DNA from: G963667675 sp965197565
Lineage (GTDB): Bacteria > Chloroflexota > Dehalococcoidia > Lucifugimonadales > UBA3495
DNA length: 64,000 nt
Assembly: GCA_965197565.1 (NCBI GenBank)
Contig: CBDANK010000002.1
Coordinates: forward strand, 248,001-312,000
Direction: 5' to 3'
Shown here: positions 1-8,718 of the stretch, piece by piece
Position numbering within the stretch: position 1 is the first letter of the stretch
Layout of the letters: each line of letters opens with the position of its first letter
Translations under genes and position numbers: made by a program
The notes under the pieces: generated by a model
Told to the model about the DNA's origin: nothing
Seen by the model: only the letters and a program-made list of their open reading frames with translations
Databases searched by the model: none

Positions 1-1
1 C

Positions 2-631
2 GTGCGGGTGGTCTCCACACCGCCCGACGGGGAGGCCTACCGGGCCGGCGAGGAGATCGAGATAGACGTGACCTTCAACCACCCGGTCCGCGTGACGGGA
101 GAACCCGCCCTCACCCTGGACATTCGCGACGGCGGCGCTCCTCCCCGCAACTTCACGGTCCGCTCCGCCCCCTACGTGAGCGGAAGCGGCACCGGCACGC
201 TGCGCTTCTCCTACACCGTGCAGGTGGGCGACAACGACAACAACGGCTTCATCGTCTCGGAGAGAGACCGCCACGGGCTGGGCGAAGGCACAATCAAGGC
301 CGACGTACCGGGACACCGAGGCAGGAACGCCTTCCACGCCTTCGACCGCAGCACCTCGCCCCACGTGCAACAGAGCATTCCGGGCCAGCTCATAGCTACG
401 GGGCGGCCCGTCGTCACCGGTGTCGCCATAGTGTCATCCCCGGCCGACGGCGAGACCTACGGGCCGGGCGAAAGGGTGGAAATAGACGTCACCTTCAACG
501 GGAAGGTCAAGGCGGTGGACGCGCCCGTGCTTGGGCTGCGGGTGGACGGCAGACCGCGGCGACAGCGCCTACGTGCGGAAAGCCGTCTACGTCTCCGGCA
601 GCGGCGCCGATACCCTGCGCTTCGTCTATGA
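2..631 (+). CDS. Secreted/surface tandem-repeat protein, 5' segment (partial, frameshifted)
   Basis: This frame enters from outside the window, so the true start is upstream; the GTG at position 2 is only the first codon visible. It encodes beta-rich modules of about 135 residues of the kind 'VVS(T/S)PADG.xY..GE.(I/V)..VTF', followed by 'L.F.Y.VQ.GD.D.NG', which resemble the Ig-like/SwmB-like repeats of large bacterial adhesins. The first module (2-420) ends in SIPGQ, the second starts at 422. Homology in this frame stops near position 555; the downstream module continues one frame over. The role is probably cell-surface binding, inferred from repeat type only. No catalytic motif is visible. 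Confidence 0.6.
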   Translation: MRVVSTPPDGEAYRAGEEIEIDVTFNHPVRVTGEPALTLDIRDGGAPPRNFTVRSAPYVSGSGTGTLRFSYTVQVGDNDNNGFIVSERDRHGLGEGTIKADVPGHRGRNAFHAFDRSTSPHVQQSIPGQLIATGRPVVTGVAIVSSPADGETYGPGERVEIDVTFNGKVKAVDAPVLGLRVDGRPRRQRLRAESRLRLRQRRRYPALRL

Positions 632-2852
632 AGTCCAGTTCGGCGACGAGGATAGCAACGGCCTAGCCATAATGAACGACGGGTTTGCCGATTTCAGTCC
701 CGGCAGAATCCAAGCCCACCACCTGCCTTGGGACATAGACCAGGCCAGCCTGGCTAACGCTCCCCTGGTTGGGCACAGCCTGCCCGGCCACAAGGTGAAC
801 GCCGCCGTGCCCACGGTGACCGACGTGCGCGTCGTCTCCACGCCGGCCCAGAGCAAAGGCTACCAGGCCGGTGAAAACATCCTCGTCGTCGTTACCTTCA
901 GCAAACCCGTCCGCGTGGTGGGCGAACCCGTCCTCACCCTCGACATTCGCCACGGCGGCGCTCCTCCCCAGGACTACACCGTCCGCTCCGCCTCCTACTT
1001 GGGCAGCAACACCGCCAATACTCTTACCTTCAAATACGTGGTGCAGTTCGGCGACAACGACGACAACGGGTTCATCGTCTCGGAGAGCGACAACACCGGG
1101 CTGGGCGAGGGGACCATCAAGCCCACCGACAGCTTCCTATGGGACTGGGACGCCCTGCACGGGTTCGACCGCAACACCTCGCCGCACGTGCAACGGAGCA
1201 TCCCCGGTCAACGCATAGCCACCGGACGGCCCAGCATAAGCGACGTAGAGATCGTGTCCTCCCCCGCCGACGGCGCGGCGTACCGCCTAGGCGAGACGGT
1301 GGAGTTTGACCTGACCTTCAACGGCCTCGTCGCGGTAGAGGGCGCGCCCAAGCTTCGATTGCGGGTGAACAACCCGGAGGTGGACGGCCGCGATGCCAAG
1401 TACCTGCGCAAGGCCGTCTATACCTCCGGCAGCGGCACCAACAAGCTGCGCTTCTCCTACGCCATCCAGCTCGGCGACTCGGACACCAACGGGCTTGCCA
1501 TCCGGAAGCTGGAGGGGGGCAGCATCCACGCGCCGCAGACCTACGGCGTTTCGGCTAATCTGAGCACCATCGAGAGCCACGAGCTGTTCGGGCGCAGCCT
1601 GCCCGGCCAGGAGGTGGATGCCGCTCTGCCCACCGTGACCCGCGTACGGGTCACTTCCACGCCGGCCCAGAGCCAAGGCTACCGGGTCGGCGACCCCATC
1701 TTCGTCGTAGTCGTCTTCGACAAACCCGTCCGCGTGGTGGGCGAACCCGCCCTCACCCTCGACATCCGCCACGGCGGCGCTCCTCTCCAAGACTTCACGG
1801 TCCGCTCCGCCCCCTACGTGGGCAGCAACGGCCCCGAGACCCTCACCTTCTCCTACATAGTGCAGACCGGCGACAACGACAACAACGGGTTCATCGTCTC
1901 GGAGAGCGACGACACCGGGCTGGGCGAGGGGACCATCAAGCCCGCCGAAAGCTCCCTATGGGACCTGGACGCCTTGCACCGGTTCGACCGCGGCACCTCG
2001 CCCCACGTGCAGCGGAGCATCCCCGGTCAGCGCATAGCCACCGGGCGGGCCGTGATCACGGACGTGGAGATCGCGTCCTCCCCTGCCGACGGCCGGGCCT
2101 ACCGCCGGGGCGAGAGCATCGAGATAGACGTCACCTTCAACGGCAAGGTCAAGGCGGTGGGCAAGCCGATCCTGGGCCTGCTGGTGCGCAGCGCGGATGC
2201 CGCAGAAGACCTCGGCGGGAGGGATTATTTGCGGGATGCCGTCTATGCCTCCGGCAGCGGCACGGAGACGATACGCTTCTCCTATGCCGTGCGGCCCTAC
2301 GACCAAGACGACGACGGCATCGTCATCCGGACCAACGGCCTCAGCTCGGAGTCCGGCAAGCTTCAGTCGGCGCACCTGCCTTGGGACGTGGACCGGGACA
2401 GCCTGAACCGACATGCCAATGTCGGCTCCCCGCGGCAGGGGCACGCCGTGGCCGGGCGCCCTTACGTCACGGCTGTTGACGTTACATCCTCACCGGCGGA
2501 GGGCAAGGTCTACAGGTCTGGCGAGGCCATCGAAATCGAGTTGACCTTCGACGACCGGGTCCGGGTGGAGGATACCCCGTCGCTCATTATCCGATTGGAT
2601 GGCGTGGAGCAGCTCGCCGAGTACAGGAGCGGCAATGGGAGCGAGAGGCTGCGGTTCTCCTACGTGGTGCAGCCCGGCGACAGCGACACCAACGGCTTCA
2701 AAATCCCCGACACCGGCGCATCCCAGCTGCATGGCGGCAGGATTTTGAGGGAGGCCGACACGTCCGTCGAGGCGAATCTCAGCCTGGCCGGACTCGACAA
2801 CGTGGGAGCCAGCCTTCCGGACCACCGGGTGAAGGGTTCCGGCGGACTGTAG
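531..2852 (+). CDS. Secreted/surface tandem-repeat protein, 3' segment after frameshift
   Basis: This is the continuation of the preceding gene; real coding sequence starts near 555 in this frame (RGDSAYVRKAVY follows GLRVDGR of the other frame). Two module types alternate: type A (containing GGAPP, NGFIVSESD, GLGEGTIK and HVQRSIPGQ) and type B (containing SGSGT.TLRF and SLPG). A modules start near 825 and 1644 and B modules near 1245 and 2064, giving an exact 819-bp (273-codon) A+B period. A final divergent module occupies about 2470-2850 and the protein ends in GGL. There is no membrane anchor or sorting signal at the C-terminus. Function is unassigned beyond a repeat-built extracellular protein. 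Confidence 0.65.
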   Translation: MGCGWTADRGDSAYVRKAVYVSGSGADTLRFVYEVQFGDEDSNGLAIMNDGFADFSPGRIQAHHLPWDIDQASLANAPLVGHSLPGHKVNAAVPTVTDVRVVSTPAQSKGYQAGENILVVVTFSKPVRVVGEPVLTLDIRHGGAPPQDYTVRSASYLGSNTANTLTFKYVVQFGDNDDNGFIVSESDNTGLGEGTIKPTDSFLWDWDALHGFDRNTSPHVQRSIPGQRIATGRPSISDVEIVSSPADGAAYRLGETVEFDLTFNGLVAVEGAPKLRLRVNNPEVDGRDAKYLRKAVYTSGSGTNKLRFSYAIQLGDSDTNGLAIRKLEGGSIHAPQTYGVSANLSTIESHELFGRSLPGQEVDAALPTVTRVRVTSTPAQSQGYRVGDPIFVVVVFDKPVRVVGEPALTLDIRHGGAPLQDFTVRSAPYVGSNGPETLTFSYIVQTGDNDNNGFIVSESDDTGLGEGTIKPAESSLWDLDALHRFDRGTSPHVQRSIPGQRIATGRAVITDVEIASSPADGRAYRRGESIEIDVTFNGKVKAVGKPILGLLVRSADAAEDLGGRDYLRDAVYASGSGTETIRFSYAVRPYDQDDDGIVIRTNGLSSESGKLQSAHLPWDVDRDSLNRHANVGSPRQGHAVAGRPYVTAVDVTSSPAEGKVYRSGEAIEIELTFDDRVRVEDTPSLIIRLDGVEQLAEYRSGNGSERLRFSYVVQPGDSDTNGFKIPDTGASQLHGGRILREADTSVEANLSLAGLDNVGASLPDHRVKGSGGL

Positions 2853-2914
2853 AGATGGAGGGTGAGTCCTCTACGCGCCATTTCGGACCAGGTCCACCAT
2901 AGGGGGCAAAGACG

Positions 2915-4492
2915 ATGATGAACAGAAGAAGAGGTGTTTCGGGGCTGTCGGTACTCCCGGTGCTGGCGGTCCTGGCCGCGCTGGCCGGCCTGTTCGCCCT
3001 GGACCCCTCCCCGGCTTACGCCGACTATCGCTTGGACTGTCCCAGTAAGATCAGCGAAGGGACCCGCGCCACGGCCCAGCTGAACTGGACCCCCGGCTTC
3101 GACAGAACGGCGTATTGGACCACCTACCCGGAATCTGCCGGGGAGGACGACTATTATCCGAAGGACAACCGGAGACAAGCGTCCAGCTTCCATGAGACCA
3201 GCGTGGGCCGTATGCGCATAGGCATGGAGACCAAGGAAGACTCGCTGGTGGAGGGCAACGAGACGTTCAGGCTCGGGGCCAGAGGTGATGGCTTCAGTGT
3301 GTCTTGCACCATCACCATCGTGGACGACGACGCCCCGAGGGTCGCGGACGTAGGGATAATCTCCAGCCCGGAGGACGGTATGGCCTACCGAATTGGCGAG
3401 GTTGTCGAAATAGACGTAACCTTCGACCTCCCCGTCAAGACGGTCGGCGAGCCTTTTGTAAAGCTACGGCTCGGCATCGAAGGCGACCCCAGCAATCCCA
3501 ATAACTGGCAGAACGACCCCAACGAGCGGACAGCCACCTACCGGAGGGGCAGCGGCACCGATACCCTCAGCTTTTACTACGTCGTGTGGGAGGGCGACGA
3601 GGACGCCAACGGCATCACCATCGTCTCCTCGTCCCGCAATGGCATGGGCGAGGGCGCCATCAAGTATCTGTCCGACGAACTGGACGTCGACGCCTCCCAC
3701 GAATATGAGGGCCAGAGCAACATCTCCTCCACGCGCCAGCGGGTGGACGGCAGGCCGCCCCAAGTAGACAGCGTCGAAGTCGTTTCCAGGCCGGATGACG
3801 GCGCGACTTACCGGGCCGGGGAGAGAATCGAGGCGCAGGTGGCCTTCAGCCACCCGGTGCAGGTCCTGGGCGACCCAACTGTCAAACTCCGGCTTGGCCT
3901 CCGCGGCGACAGCCCGGCGGACAGAAGCATTCTCACCTTGCCGCCGGGCGACCTCTGGCTGCGGGAGGCCGCATACACCGAAGGCCACCCCTACGACACC
4001 ATTCTGGACTTCGAGTACGTGGTGCAGCCGGAGGACGACGACGTCAACGGCTTGACCATCGTAGGTTCCAGCACTACGGGGCTGGGCGAGGGCACAATCG
4101 CTTTTCAACGCTTTGACTATACGGACGGGAGATATGCGGATATTAGCTTTCCAGACGAGCTAGTACCGGCCGACCACACTTATCCGAGCCAGGATAACCT
4201 CTCCGGGCAGATGGTGGACGGGCGTCCCTACGTGACGGACGTGAGCATAGTCTCCAGGCCCGCCGACGGGACAGCCTATCGAATCGGGGACGACATAAAA
4301 GTCAGATTGACGTTCAGTGAACCCGTGGTGGTGCTGCGGTCACCGGAAGTGTACGTCGGGCTCGAGCTCGACGGCCCGGAGGCCCCGAATACAGGAGCGC
4401 CCACTATGAGAGGCTGGGGACTACAAGGTCTAGCCGGGACCTTTTGTTCGAGTACACGGTACAGGAGGGCGACCAGGACAGTAACGGCGTGA
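2915..4492 (+). CDS. Exported Calx-beta/Ig-like repeat protein, 5' segment (frameshifted)
   Basis: It starts with an N-terminal signal peptide: MMNRRRG, a hydrophobic stretch of about 22 residues, then AYA as the likely cleavage site near residue 36. A domain ending in VEGNETF and TITIVDDD follows (about residues 40-140), the usual end of a Calx-beta-type module. Three modules of the type found in the upstream gene come next, beginning near 3340, 3765 and 4235. The gene is a paralogue of the upstream one, 62 bp away and on the same strand. Reading-frame homology is lost near 4380-4390: the other frame carries EYRSAHYERLG, which matches the expected strand, so the last 35 or so residues of this ORF are artefactual. 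Confidence 0.65.
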   Translation: MMNRRRGVSGLSVLPVLAVLAALAGLFALDPSPAYADYRLDCPSKISEGTRATAQLNWTPGFDRTAYWTTYPESAGEDDYYPKDNRRQASSFHETSVGRMRIGMETKEDSLVEGNETFRLGARGDGFSVSCTITIVDDDAPRVADVGIISSPEDGMAYRIGEVVEIDVTFDLPVKTVGEPFVKLRLGIEGDPSNPNNWQNDPNERTATYRRGSGTDTLSFYYVVWEGDEDANGITIVSSSRNGMGEGAIKYLSDELDVDASHEYEGQSNISSTRQRVDGRPPQVDSVEVVSRPDDGATYRAGERIEAQVAFSHPVQVLGDPTVKLRLGLRGDSPADRSILTLPPGDLWLREAAYTEGHPYDTILDFEYVVQPEDDDVNGLTIVGSSTTGLGEGTIAFQRFDYTDGRYADISFPDELVPADHTYPSQDNLSGQMVDGRPYVTDVSIVSRPADGTAYRIGDDIKVRLTFSEPVVVLRSPEVYVGLELDGPEAPNTGAPTMRGWGLQGLAGTFCSSTRYRRATRTVTA

Positions 4493-5055
4493 CCATCTTG
4501 AGTTCCAAGGACACCGGACTGGGCGGCCGCAACATCATCGCAGCTCCGGCCGGGGACTCGGGGGAAGAAATCTACGCGAACATGAGCTACGCCGCCCAAG
4601 AGGACCTGGCGGGGCACGCTATATGGGCTGACGAATCATCCACGCCTCCTGAGCATCCGGGCGTCCAGGAGGATGAAGACGGACCACCGATCATCTCTTC
4701 CGTCCGCATCACGTCCCTTCCGAGAGCGGATGACACCTACGGCACCGGTGAGAGTATTCACGTAAGGGTGGCCTTCAGCGAGGATGTAACAGTGAGCGGT
4801 GTTCCCCAACTGGAGTTGGACTTCGACGGCGCGGCCCGGCAGGCCGATTACCGGAGGTCCGATGGCTCCGTCGTGTTCTTCACGTACAGGATAGAGGTTG
4901 GAGACGTTGACGCCGACGGCGTGGCGGTCAACGCCAACAAGCTGAGGCTGAACAGTGGCAGCATCCGGGATGACGCAGAAAACGCGGCAGACCTGACCCA
5001 CAATGCCGTTGCCGCCGACTCCCGCCACAAGGTGAGCGGCTACGGCGGCCTCTGA
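4444..5055 (+). CDS. Exported repeat protein, 3' segment after frameshift
   Basis: This completes the gene that starts at 2915. Homologous coding in this frame actually begins near 4381 (GPEYRSAHYERLG, then LLFEYTVQEGD), upstream of the first ATG-like start. It contains the end of the third module and one more module (about 4690-5055: ITSLPRADDTYGTGE, VRVAFSEDVTVSG, then DADGVAVNANKL and a final HKVSGYGGL). The last module is the closest to the canonical adhesin-type repeat found in many bacteria. The terminal GGL is shared with the upstream paralogue. No C-terminal anchor is visible. Whether the frameshift is real or an assembly indel cannot be told from one sequence. Confidence 0.6.
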   Translation: MFEYTVQEGDQDSNGVTILSSKDTGLGGRNIIAAPAGDSGEEIYANMSYAAQEDLAGHAIWADESSTPPEHPGVQEDEDGPPIISSVRITSLPRADDTYGTGESIHVRVAFSEDVTVSGVPQLELDFDGAARQADYRRSDGSVVFFTYRIEVGDVDADGVAVNANKLRLNSGSIRDDAENAADLTHNAVAADSRHKVSGYGGL

Positions 5056-5205
5056 TGCTTGCACAGCCGCGGCCTAGACCAGTGAGGCGGGAGACAGCGG
5101 ACAGGCGTAAGCCGGAGCCGGAGATGACTCCGCGGACCCCGAGGCGAGTGCCGAGAACCCGGCGTTCAACTACCGCAGACGATAACGGATGAAGATAGGC
5201 TGCAC

Positions 5206-6339
5206 ATGATTAACAGAGCGTTCAAGAAAGTCGCGGCGGCGATCCTATTACCGATGCTGGTTGCAGTTCTGGGGATAGCCTGCGGCGGCGGGGATACAGC
5301 GCTGTCCCGCGCTGAGGTCGAGGAGATAGTGCGAGCGGAGTTGCCGGACGCCCCAGCGCCGCCGGAACCCGGCCTCTCCAGAGGCGAGGTTGAACGAATC
5401 GTACAAGACGCCATCGCGGCTGCGCCCGAACCAGAACCCGGACTCACCCGCGCTGAGGCCGAACAGGTCATCCAGGGGGCGATAGCGGGTATCCCCAGAC
5501 CCGGACCTGGCCGCGCTGAGACCGAGCTGATAGCGCGAAGCGTGGTCGCTTCCATTCCCCCCAGGTCCGCCCCCGCCGAGTACACCAAGTTCTTCGTGGA
5601 CAACGCCATCGTCAGATACGAGTCAGAGGGACTCGACGCGACCCTCGCCTACTACAACCGCCCAGAGAGCATCGACGGCCAGTGGTATGCGTTCATCATA
5701 GACGAGAACGATACGGTCATCGGGCATCCCGACGTCCAACGCTTGGGGTTGGACGTGAAGGGCTGGGTGGGCACCGACGCCAACGGCTACAACTTCGGGC
5801 CGGAGATGCTGTCTGCCACCGAGGAGGGCAAGTGGGTGTCCTACGTGTTCAGGAACCCGGAGAGTGGCAGTCTCGGTTCCGACTACAGCGGCGAGCTTGA
5901 GCTGAAGAACGTCTGGGTGGTGCGGCGCGACGGGCTGTTGTTCGCCTCCGGTTGGTATATCAACGCCGACGAATTCACCAAGGCCCTGGTCGCCACAGCC
6001 GCCCACGTGTTCCGTCAAGTAGGGCTGGAGGGAACCATCGCGTACTTCGCCAGCCCCGAGATCGATTTCGCGGGACTGCGCGCGGCTATCGCCTACTACA
6101 ACAGCGCCGACAACGTTGAAGGAGACTGGTTCGCGTTTATAGCCGACGAAAGCGGCACGATCATAGACCACTACGACAAGGAGATGGTTGGGGAGAGTCT
6201 TGAAGACGTGCTCGGCACGGATACGTTCGAGGCCACCGCAGAGGGCAACTGGGTCACCACGGAGTCCCTGCGCGTCTGGGTGGTCAGCCAGGACGGGATG
6301 ACGTTCGGTTCGGGCTGGCAGCACGCCGAGTCCGAGTGA
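5206..6339 (+). CDS. Double-Cache-domain lipoprotein with helical stalk
   Basis: This is a 377-residue lipoprotein. The N-terminal signal ends in the lipobox LGIAC (Cys about residue 26). Residues 30-120 contain four degenerate copies of a 25-residue helical unit (LSRAEVEEIVRAEL, LSRGEVERIVQDAI, LTRAEAEQVIQGAI, and a final RAETELIARSVV), probably a coiled-coil or stalk. Two Cache-like sensor domains follow (about 125-265 and 270-377), each with a YYN...(W)YAFI.DE motif and a terminal V.....FASGW or FGSGW strand. Cache domains bind small extracellular ligands. With no transmembrane output domain, it may act as a binding protein that reports to a partner. No partner gene is adjacent; the ATG at 5206 directly precedes the signal peptide. 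Confidence 0.7.
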   Translation: MINRAFKKVAAAILLPMLVAVLGIACGGGDTALSRAEVEEIVRAELPDAPAPPEPGLSRGEVERIVQDAIAAAPEPEPGLTRAEAEQVIQGAIAGIPRPGPGRAETELIARSVVASIPPRSAPAEYTKFFVDNAIVRYESEGLDATLAYYNRPESIDGQWYAFIIDENDTVIGHPDVQRLGLDVKGWVGTDANGYNFGPEMLSATEEGKWVSYVFRNPESGSLGSDYSGELELKNVWVVRRDGLLFASGWYINADEFTKALVATAAHVFRQVGLEGTIAYFASPEIDFAGLRAAIAYYNSADNVEGDWFAFIADESGTIIDHYDKEMVGESLEDVLGTDTFEATAEGNWVTTESLRVWVVSQDGMTFGSGWQHAESE

Positions 6340-6354
6340 CCCTTCGCCGCCACC

Positions 6355-6418
6355 AAGACACGGCAACGGCGCTCGTCGCCAGCTATATCGACCCGCCCGG
6401 CCGTCCATGCCGTGTCTT
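6355..6418 (+). terminator. Hairpin after the Cache lipoprotein gene
   Basis: An 11-bp perfect inverted repeat (AAGACACGGCA at 6355-6365, TGCCGTGTCTT at 6408-6418) starts 15 bp after the stop codon. Within the loop GGCG and CGCC can pair again. There is no long T-run, so termination is only inferred from position and symmetry. Confidence 0.4.
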
Positions 6419-6492
6419 ATTAGGGCTGAGATAACAACTCCTCTAAAAGACCCGTAAAAGACCCAGGTTAAACCAAGGCGGTTATCGAAAAG

Positions 6493-6592
6493 TAACTGAT
6501 CAGATTTGAGGGGAATCGGTCCTTCGACTCCGCTGCGCTGCGCTCAGGATGAGCGGTTCCCGGTCAGTGCGCTCACTAACTCTGAACAGTTA
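6493..6592. repeat. MITE family 1, copy A (100 bp)
   Basis: Terminal inverted repeats TAACTGATCAGA (left) and TCTGAACAGTTA (right) bound a 100-bp element. The interior has the block TCCTTCGACTCCGCTGCGC...TCAGGATGAGCGG. Near-identical elements occur at 18527-18626, 53824-53958 and 55583-55682. The element lies in the otherwise gene-free interval 6340-6732, where I see nothing else apart from the hairpin at 6355. Confidence 0.75.
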
Positions 6593-6732
6593 CATCGAAA
6601 ACCGCGAGGTTGCGGCAGGGTGGAGTGGACGCGGTACGGGAGCAGGTATAGGGGCGTGCCAGCAGGTCTCCGGAGGCTTAAGGGAGCGTTTCGGCTCGAC
6701 CTAAAAACCCTGGCGGAGAAGCATGGCCCGGC

Positions 6733-7740
6733 CTAGAAGTCTTCTAAGCCTTCGACCAATCTCTCAATCTCAGAGGCGGTCGCCTCAAACCGCAAAGTCA
6801 AGACGCTGCCGGCAGTGCTCACCTCGAGGTTTTCCAACAGTTCTTGGACGTCATCATCCGGAACCAAGCCGGAAAGCAGCGTCAATGTCCCTTCCAAGAA
6901 GTCCCCGGCGGAGGAGGCCGAGTCCTCGCTGCCGAAGTGCAGATTTACTCGTAGGGCCAGGTTCTGCCCGTTTTGGGCCACAGCCAACCCCAGGAGTTCA
7001 ATGTCCTGCAGCGGCTCAAGGATGGCAGGCAACGCTAGGCCGCCGTCTTCCAAAAACGGGGTATCGCCCAAGGGGATATCGACTAGGTCCGACAACTGGT
7101 CCTGGAGGTCTTCTCTGGGTATCTCAACCGCTAAACTCAAGAGCCCTTGGCCCAACTCGTCGAGGGCATCCGGCACAGCGCCTGATACCCCTTGAAGATC
7201 ACCCTCTTGAACGTCGATTACGGCCTTTACACCTTCCATAGTCCCCAAGACCACGTTGTCGCCCTCTAGAAAAGCCAGGCTCGTCTCATCGCCGCCGTCG
7301 AAGCTGTGGACCTGCCGGCCTTTGTAGGCCAGGGTGTCCACGGAGCTACCCTGTTCTTCCAAGGCTTCTACGATAGCGGCCTCATCGAAGGCGCCCTTGA
7401 TGATGATTCCACCAAAATCATCCATCCGGGAGAGGTCAAAAAAAGCTACGGACTGGGAAATCTGCCGGAAATCGATTCCGGTTTCACTGGCGGCTTGCTC
7501 CAACAATTCATCCAGGGATTGAGGGTCGGCTTCATCCATTGGAAAAGAGGCGATAACGGACGCCACGGCATCGCTGTCAAGGATTCCCGCCACATCTACT
7601 TTGGCTATCAAGTTTGACCCCGCCGGGACCAGCCTTTCCGGATTAGCCTCTGCACCGCCGCCGCAAGCGAGGGCGAATACGCTTGCGGCAAGGAGCAAAG
7701 CGACCAGCTTCGTCTTAAGACTAGCGGCCCAACAGCGCAT
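6733..7740 (-). CDS. Exported lipoprotein, DUF3352-like
   Basis: This 335-residue lipoprotein has a signal peptide ending in FALAC followed by a GGG linker. The body repeats alpha/beta segments such as 'LVPAGSNLIAKVDV', a pattern seen in DUF3352-type bacterial lipoproteins of unknown function. I place the start at 7740 (MRCWAAS) rather than at 7761 because GGAGG lies 6 nt upstream of it. A sigma70-like promoter lies just upstream. It is transcribed away from rsfS. No catalytic residues are recognisable; it probably sits on the outer face of the membrane. Confidence 0.6.
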   Translation of the reverse strand: MRCWAASLKTKLVALLLAASVFALACGGGAEANPERLVPAGSNLIAKVDVAGILDSDAVASVIASFPMDEADPQSLDELLEQAASETGIDFRQISQSVAFFDLSRMDDFGGIIIKGAFDEAAIVEALEEQGSSVDTLAYKGRQVHSFDGGDETSLAFLEGDNVVLGTMEGVKAVIDVQEGDLQGVSGAVPDALDELGQGLLSLAVEIPREDLQDQLSDLVDIPLGDTPFLEDGGLALPAILEPLQDIELLGLAVAQNGQNLALRVNLHFGSEDSASSAGDFLEGTLTLLSGLVPDDDVQELLENLEVSTAGSVLTLRFEATASEIERLVEGLEDF

Positions 7741-7787
7741 GGGAACCTCCATTGGCCTCATTTCAGTTGACCGTCATTTGGCCGGGA

Positions 7788-7817
7788 ATTATACTCCAGT
7801 TATCGCCATCATATCAC
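7788..7817 (-). promoter_or_regulatory. Promoter of the DUF3352-like lipoprotein
   Basis: On the minus strand, a perfect -10 TATAAT (7788-7793) is preceded after 18 bp by GTGATA (7812-7817), matching four of six -35 positions. The distance to the ATG at 7740 leaves a leader of about 40 nt with a GGAGG ribosome site. Confidence 0.55.
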
Positions 7818-7827
7818 ACCGGCAGGA

Positions 7828-8181
7828 GTGACAAACCTGGATTCGACAGAATTGGCCCGACTGGTTGTTGAGTTAGCCTCTGATAAGCTGGCCGCCGACA
7901 TCGTGATGTTGGACTTGCGCGGTGTGGCCCCATTTGCCGACTACTTCGTCATCATGTCGGCAGATTCTTCGCGGCAAATAGAAGCCTTAGAGGAAGACAT
8001 CACCCAAGCCCTGAAACATGAGCAGGTGAGCCGTTTTCACCGGGAAGGGACTCCCGCTTCAGGTTGGGTGTTGCTGGACTTCAGCGATGTGATAGTGCAC
8101 ATATTCGGCCCGGAAGAGCGGGAGTACTATCACCTCGAGCGATTGTGGTCCCGAGCTCCCCAAGTGGTCAGGGTTCTTTGA
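7828..8181 (+). CDS. rsfS: Ribosomal silencing factor RsfS
   Basis: This 117-residue protein spans the whole RsfS/Iojap family: LDSTELARLVVELASDK, DIVMLDLRG, ADYFVIMSA, SRQIEAL, then SGWVLLDFSDVIVHIF and the terminal REYYHLERLW. RsfS binds uL14 on the 50S subunit and blocks subunit joining when growth slows. The start is GTG at 7828, directly after AGGAG, which is unusually close; a slightly later start cannot be excluded. The 3' end overlaps the convergent ndk gene by 14 bp. Confidence 0.9.
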   Translation: MTNLDSTELARLVVELASDKLAADIVMLDLRGVAPFADYFVIMSADSSRQIEALEEDITQALKHEQVSRFHREGTPASGWVLLDFSDVIVHIFGPEEREYYHLERLWSRAPQVVRVL

Positions 8182-8620
8182 TCCACGGGTCCGTACTCCG
8201 GCTGTAATCGAAAATCTCCTCGTGGGCGAAAAACAGCCCCACCTCTCGCTGGGCCGATTCCAGGCTGTCTGAACCGTGCACCAAGTTCCTACCGATGTCC
8301 AAGGCCAGGTCTCCCCGGATGGTCCCAGGTCCCGCCGCCGCGGGACTGGTCTCACCCATGGTCTTGCGGACTGCCTCCACCGCATTGTCCGCCTCCCACA
8401 CCATGGCCACCAACGGCCCCGAAGTAATGAACTCCACCAGCCCATGGAAGAAAGGCCGGTCCACGTGTTCGGCGTAATGCCGCCGGGCCAGGGCTTCATC
8501 CACCCGCATCAGCTTCATGGCCGCCAGCTTGAGACCCCGTCTTTCCAGCCGGGAAACCACTTCTCCAACCAGGCCCCGCTGCACCCCGTCGGGCTTCACC
8601 AAGACTAAAGTTCTCTCCAT
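8168..8620 (-). CDS. ndk: Nucleoside diphosphate kinase
   Basis: This 150-residue protein is the usual length. It begins ERTLVLVKPDGVQRGL and contains the catalytic-histidine segment NLVHGSDSLESAQREVGLFF. It transfers the gamma-phosphate between NTPs and NDPs through a phosphohistidine. The ORF extends upstream to 8659, but the start at 8620 has GGAG four nt upstream and gives the conserved family N-terminus. It converges on rsfS with a 14-bp overlap. Confidence 0.95.
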   Translation of the reverse strand: MERTLVLVKPDGVQRGLVGEVVSRLERRGLKLAAMKLMRVDEALARRHYAEHVDRPFFHGLVEFITSGPLVAMVWEADNAVEAVRKTMGETSPAAAGPGTIRGDLALDIGRNLVHGSDSLESAQREVGLFFAHEEIFDYSRSTDPWIKEP

Positions 8621-8718
8621 AATCTCCGTCCGACTATTCATGGCAGAGAGCGCCGACACCGGAGAGCAACTTTATTCTCAGCACTCTTTGCGTGTTCCTT
8701 AGCGGATTAAGTTCGCCG

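Noticed and set aside
540..560. Programmed frameshift in the first repeat gene
   Set aside because: No slippery heptamer or run of identical bases is found at the break; a plain indel fits better.
3464..4108. A 214-codon minus-strand frame in the repeat gene
   Set aside because: Mirror of the repeated modules; codon bias follows the plus-strand modules.
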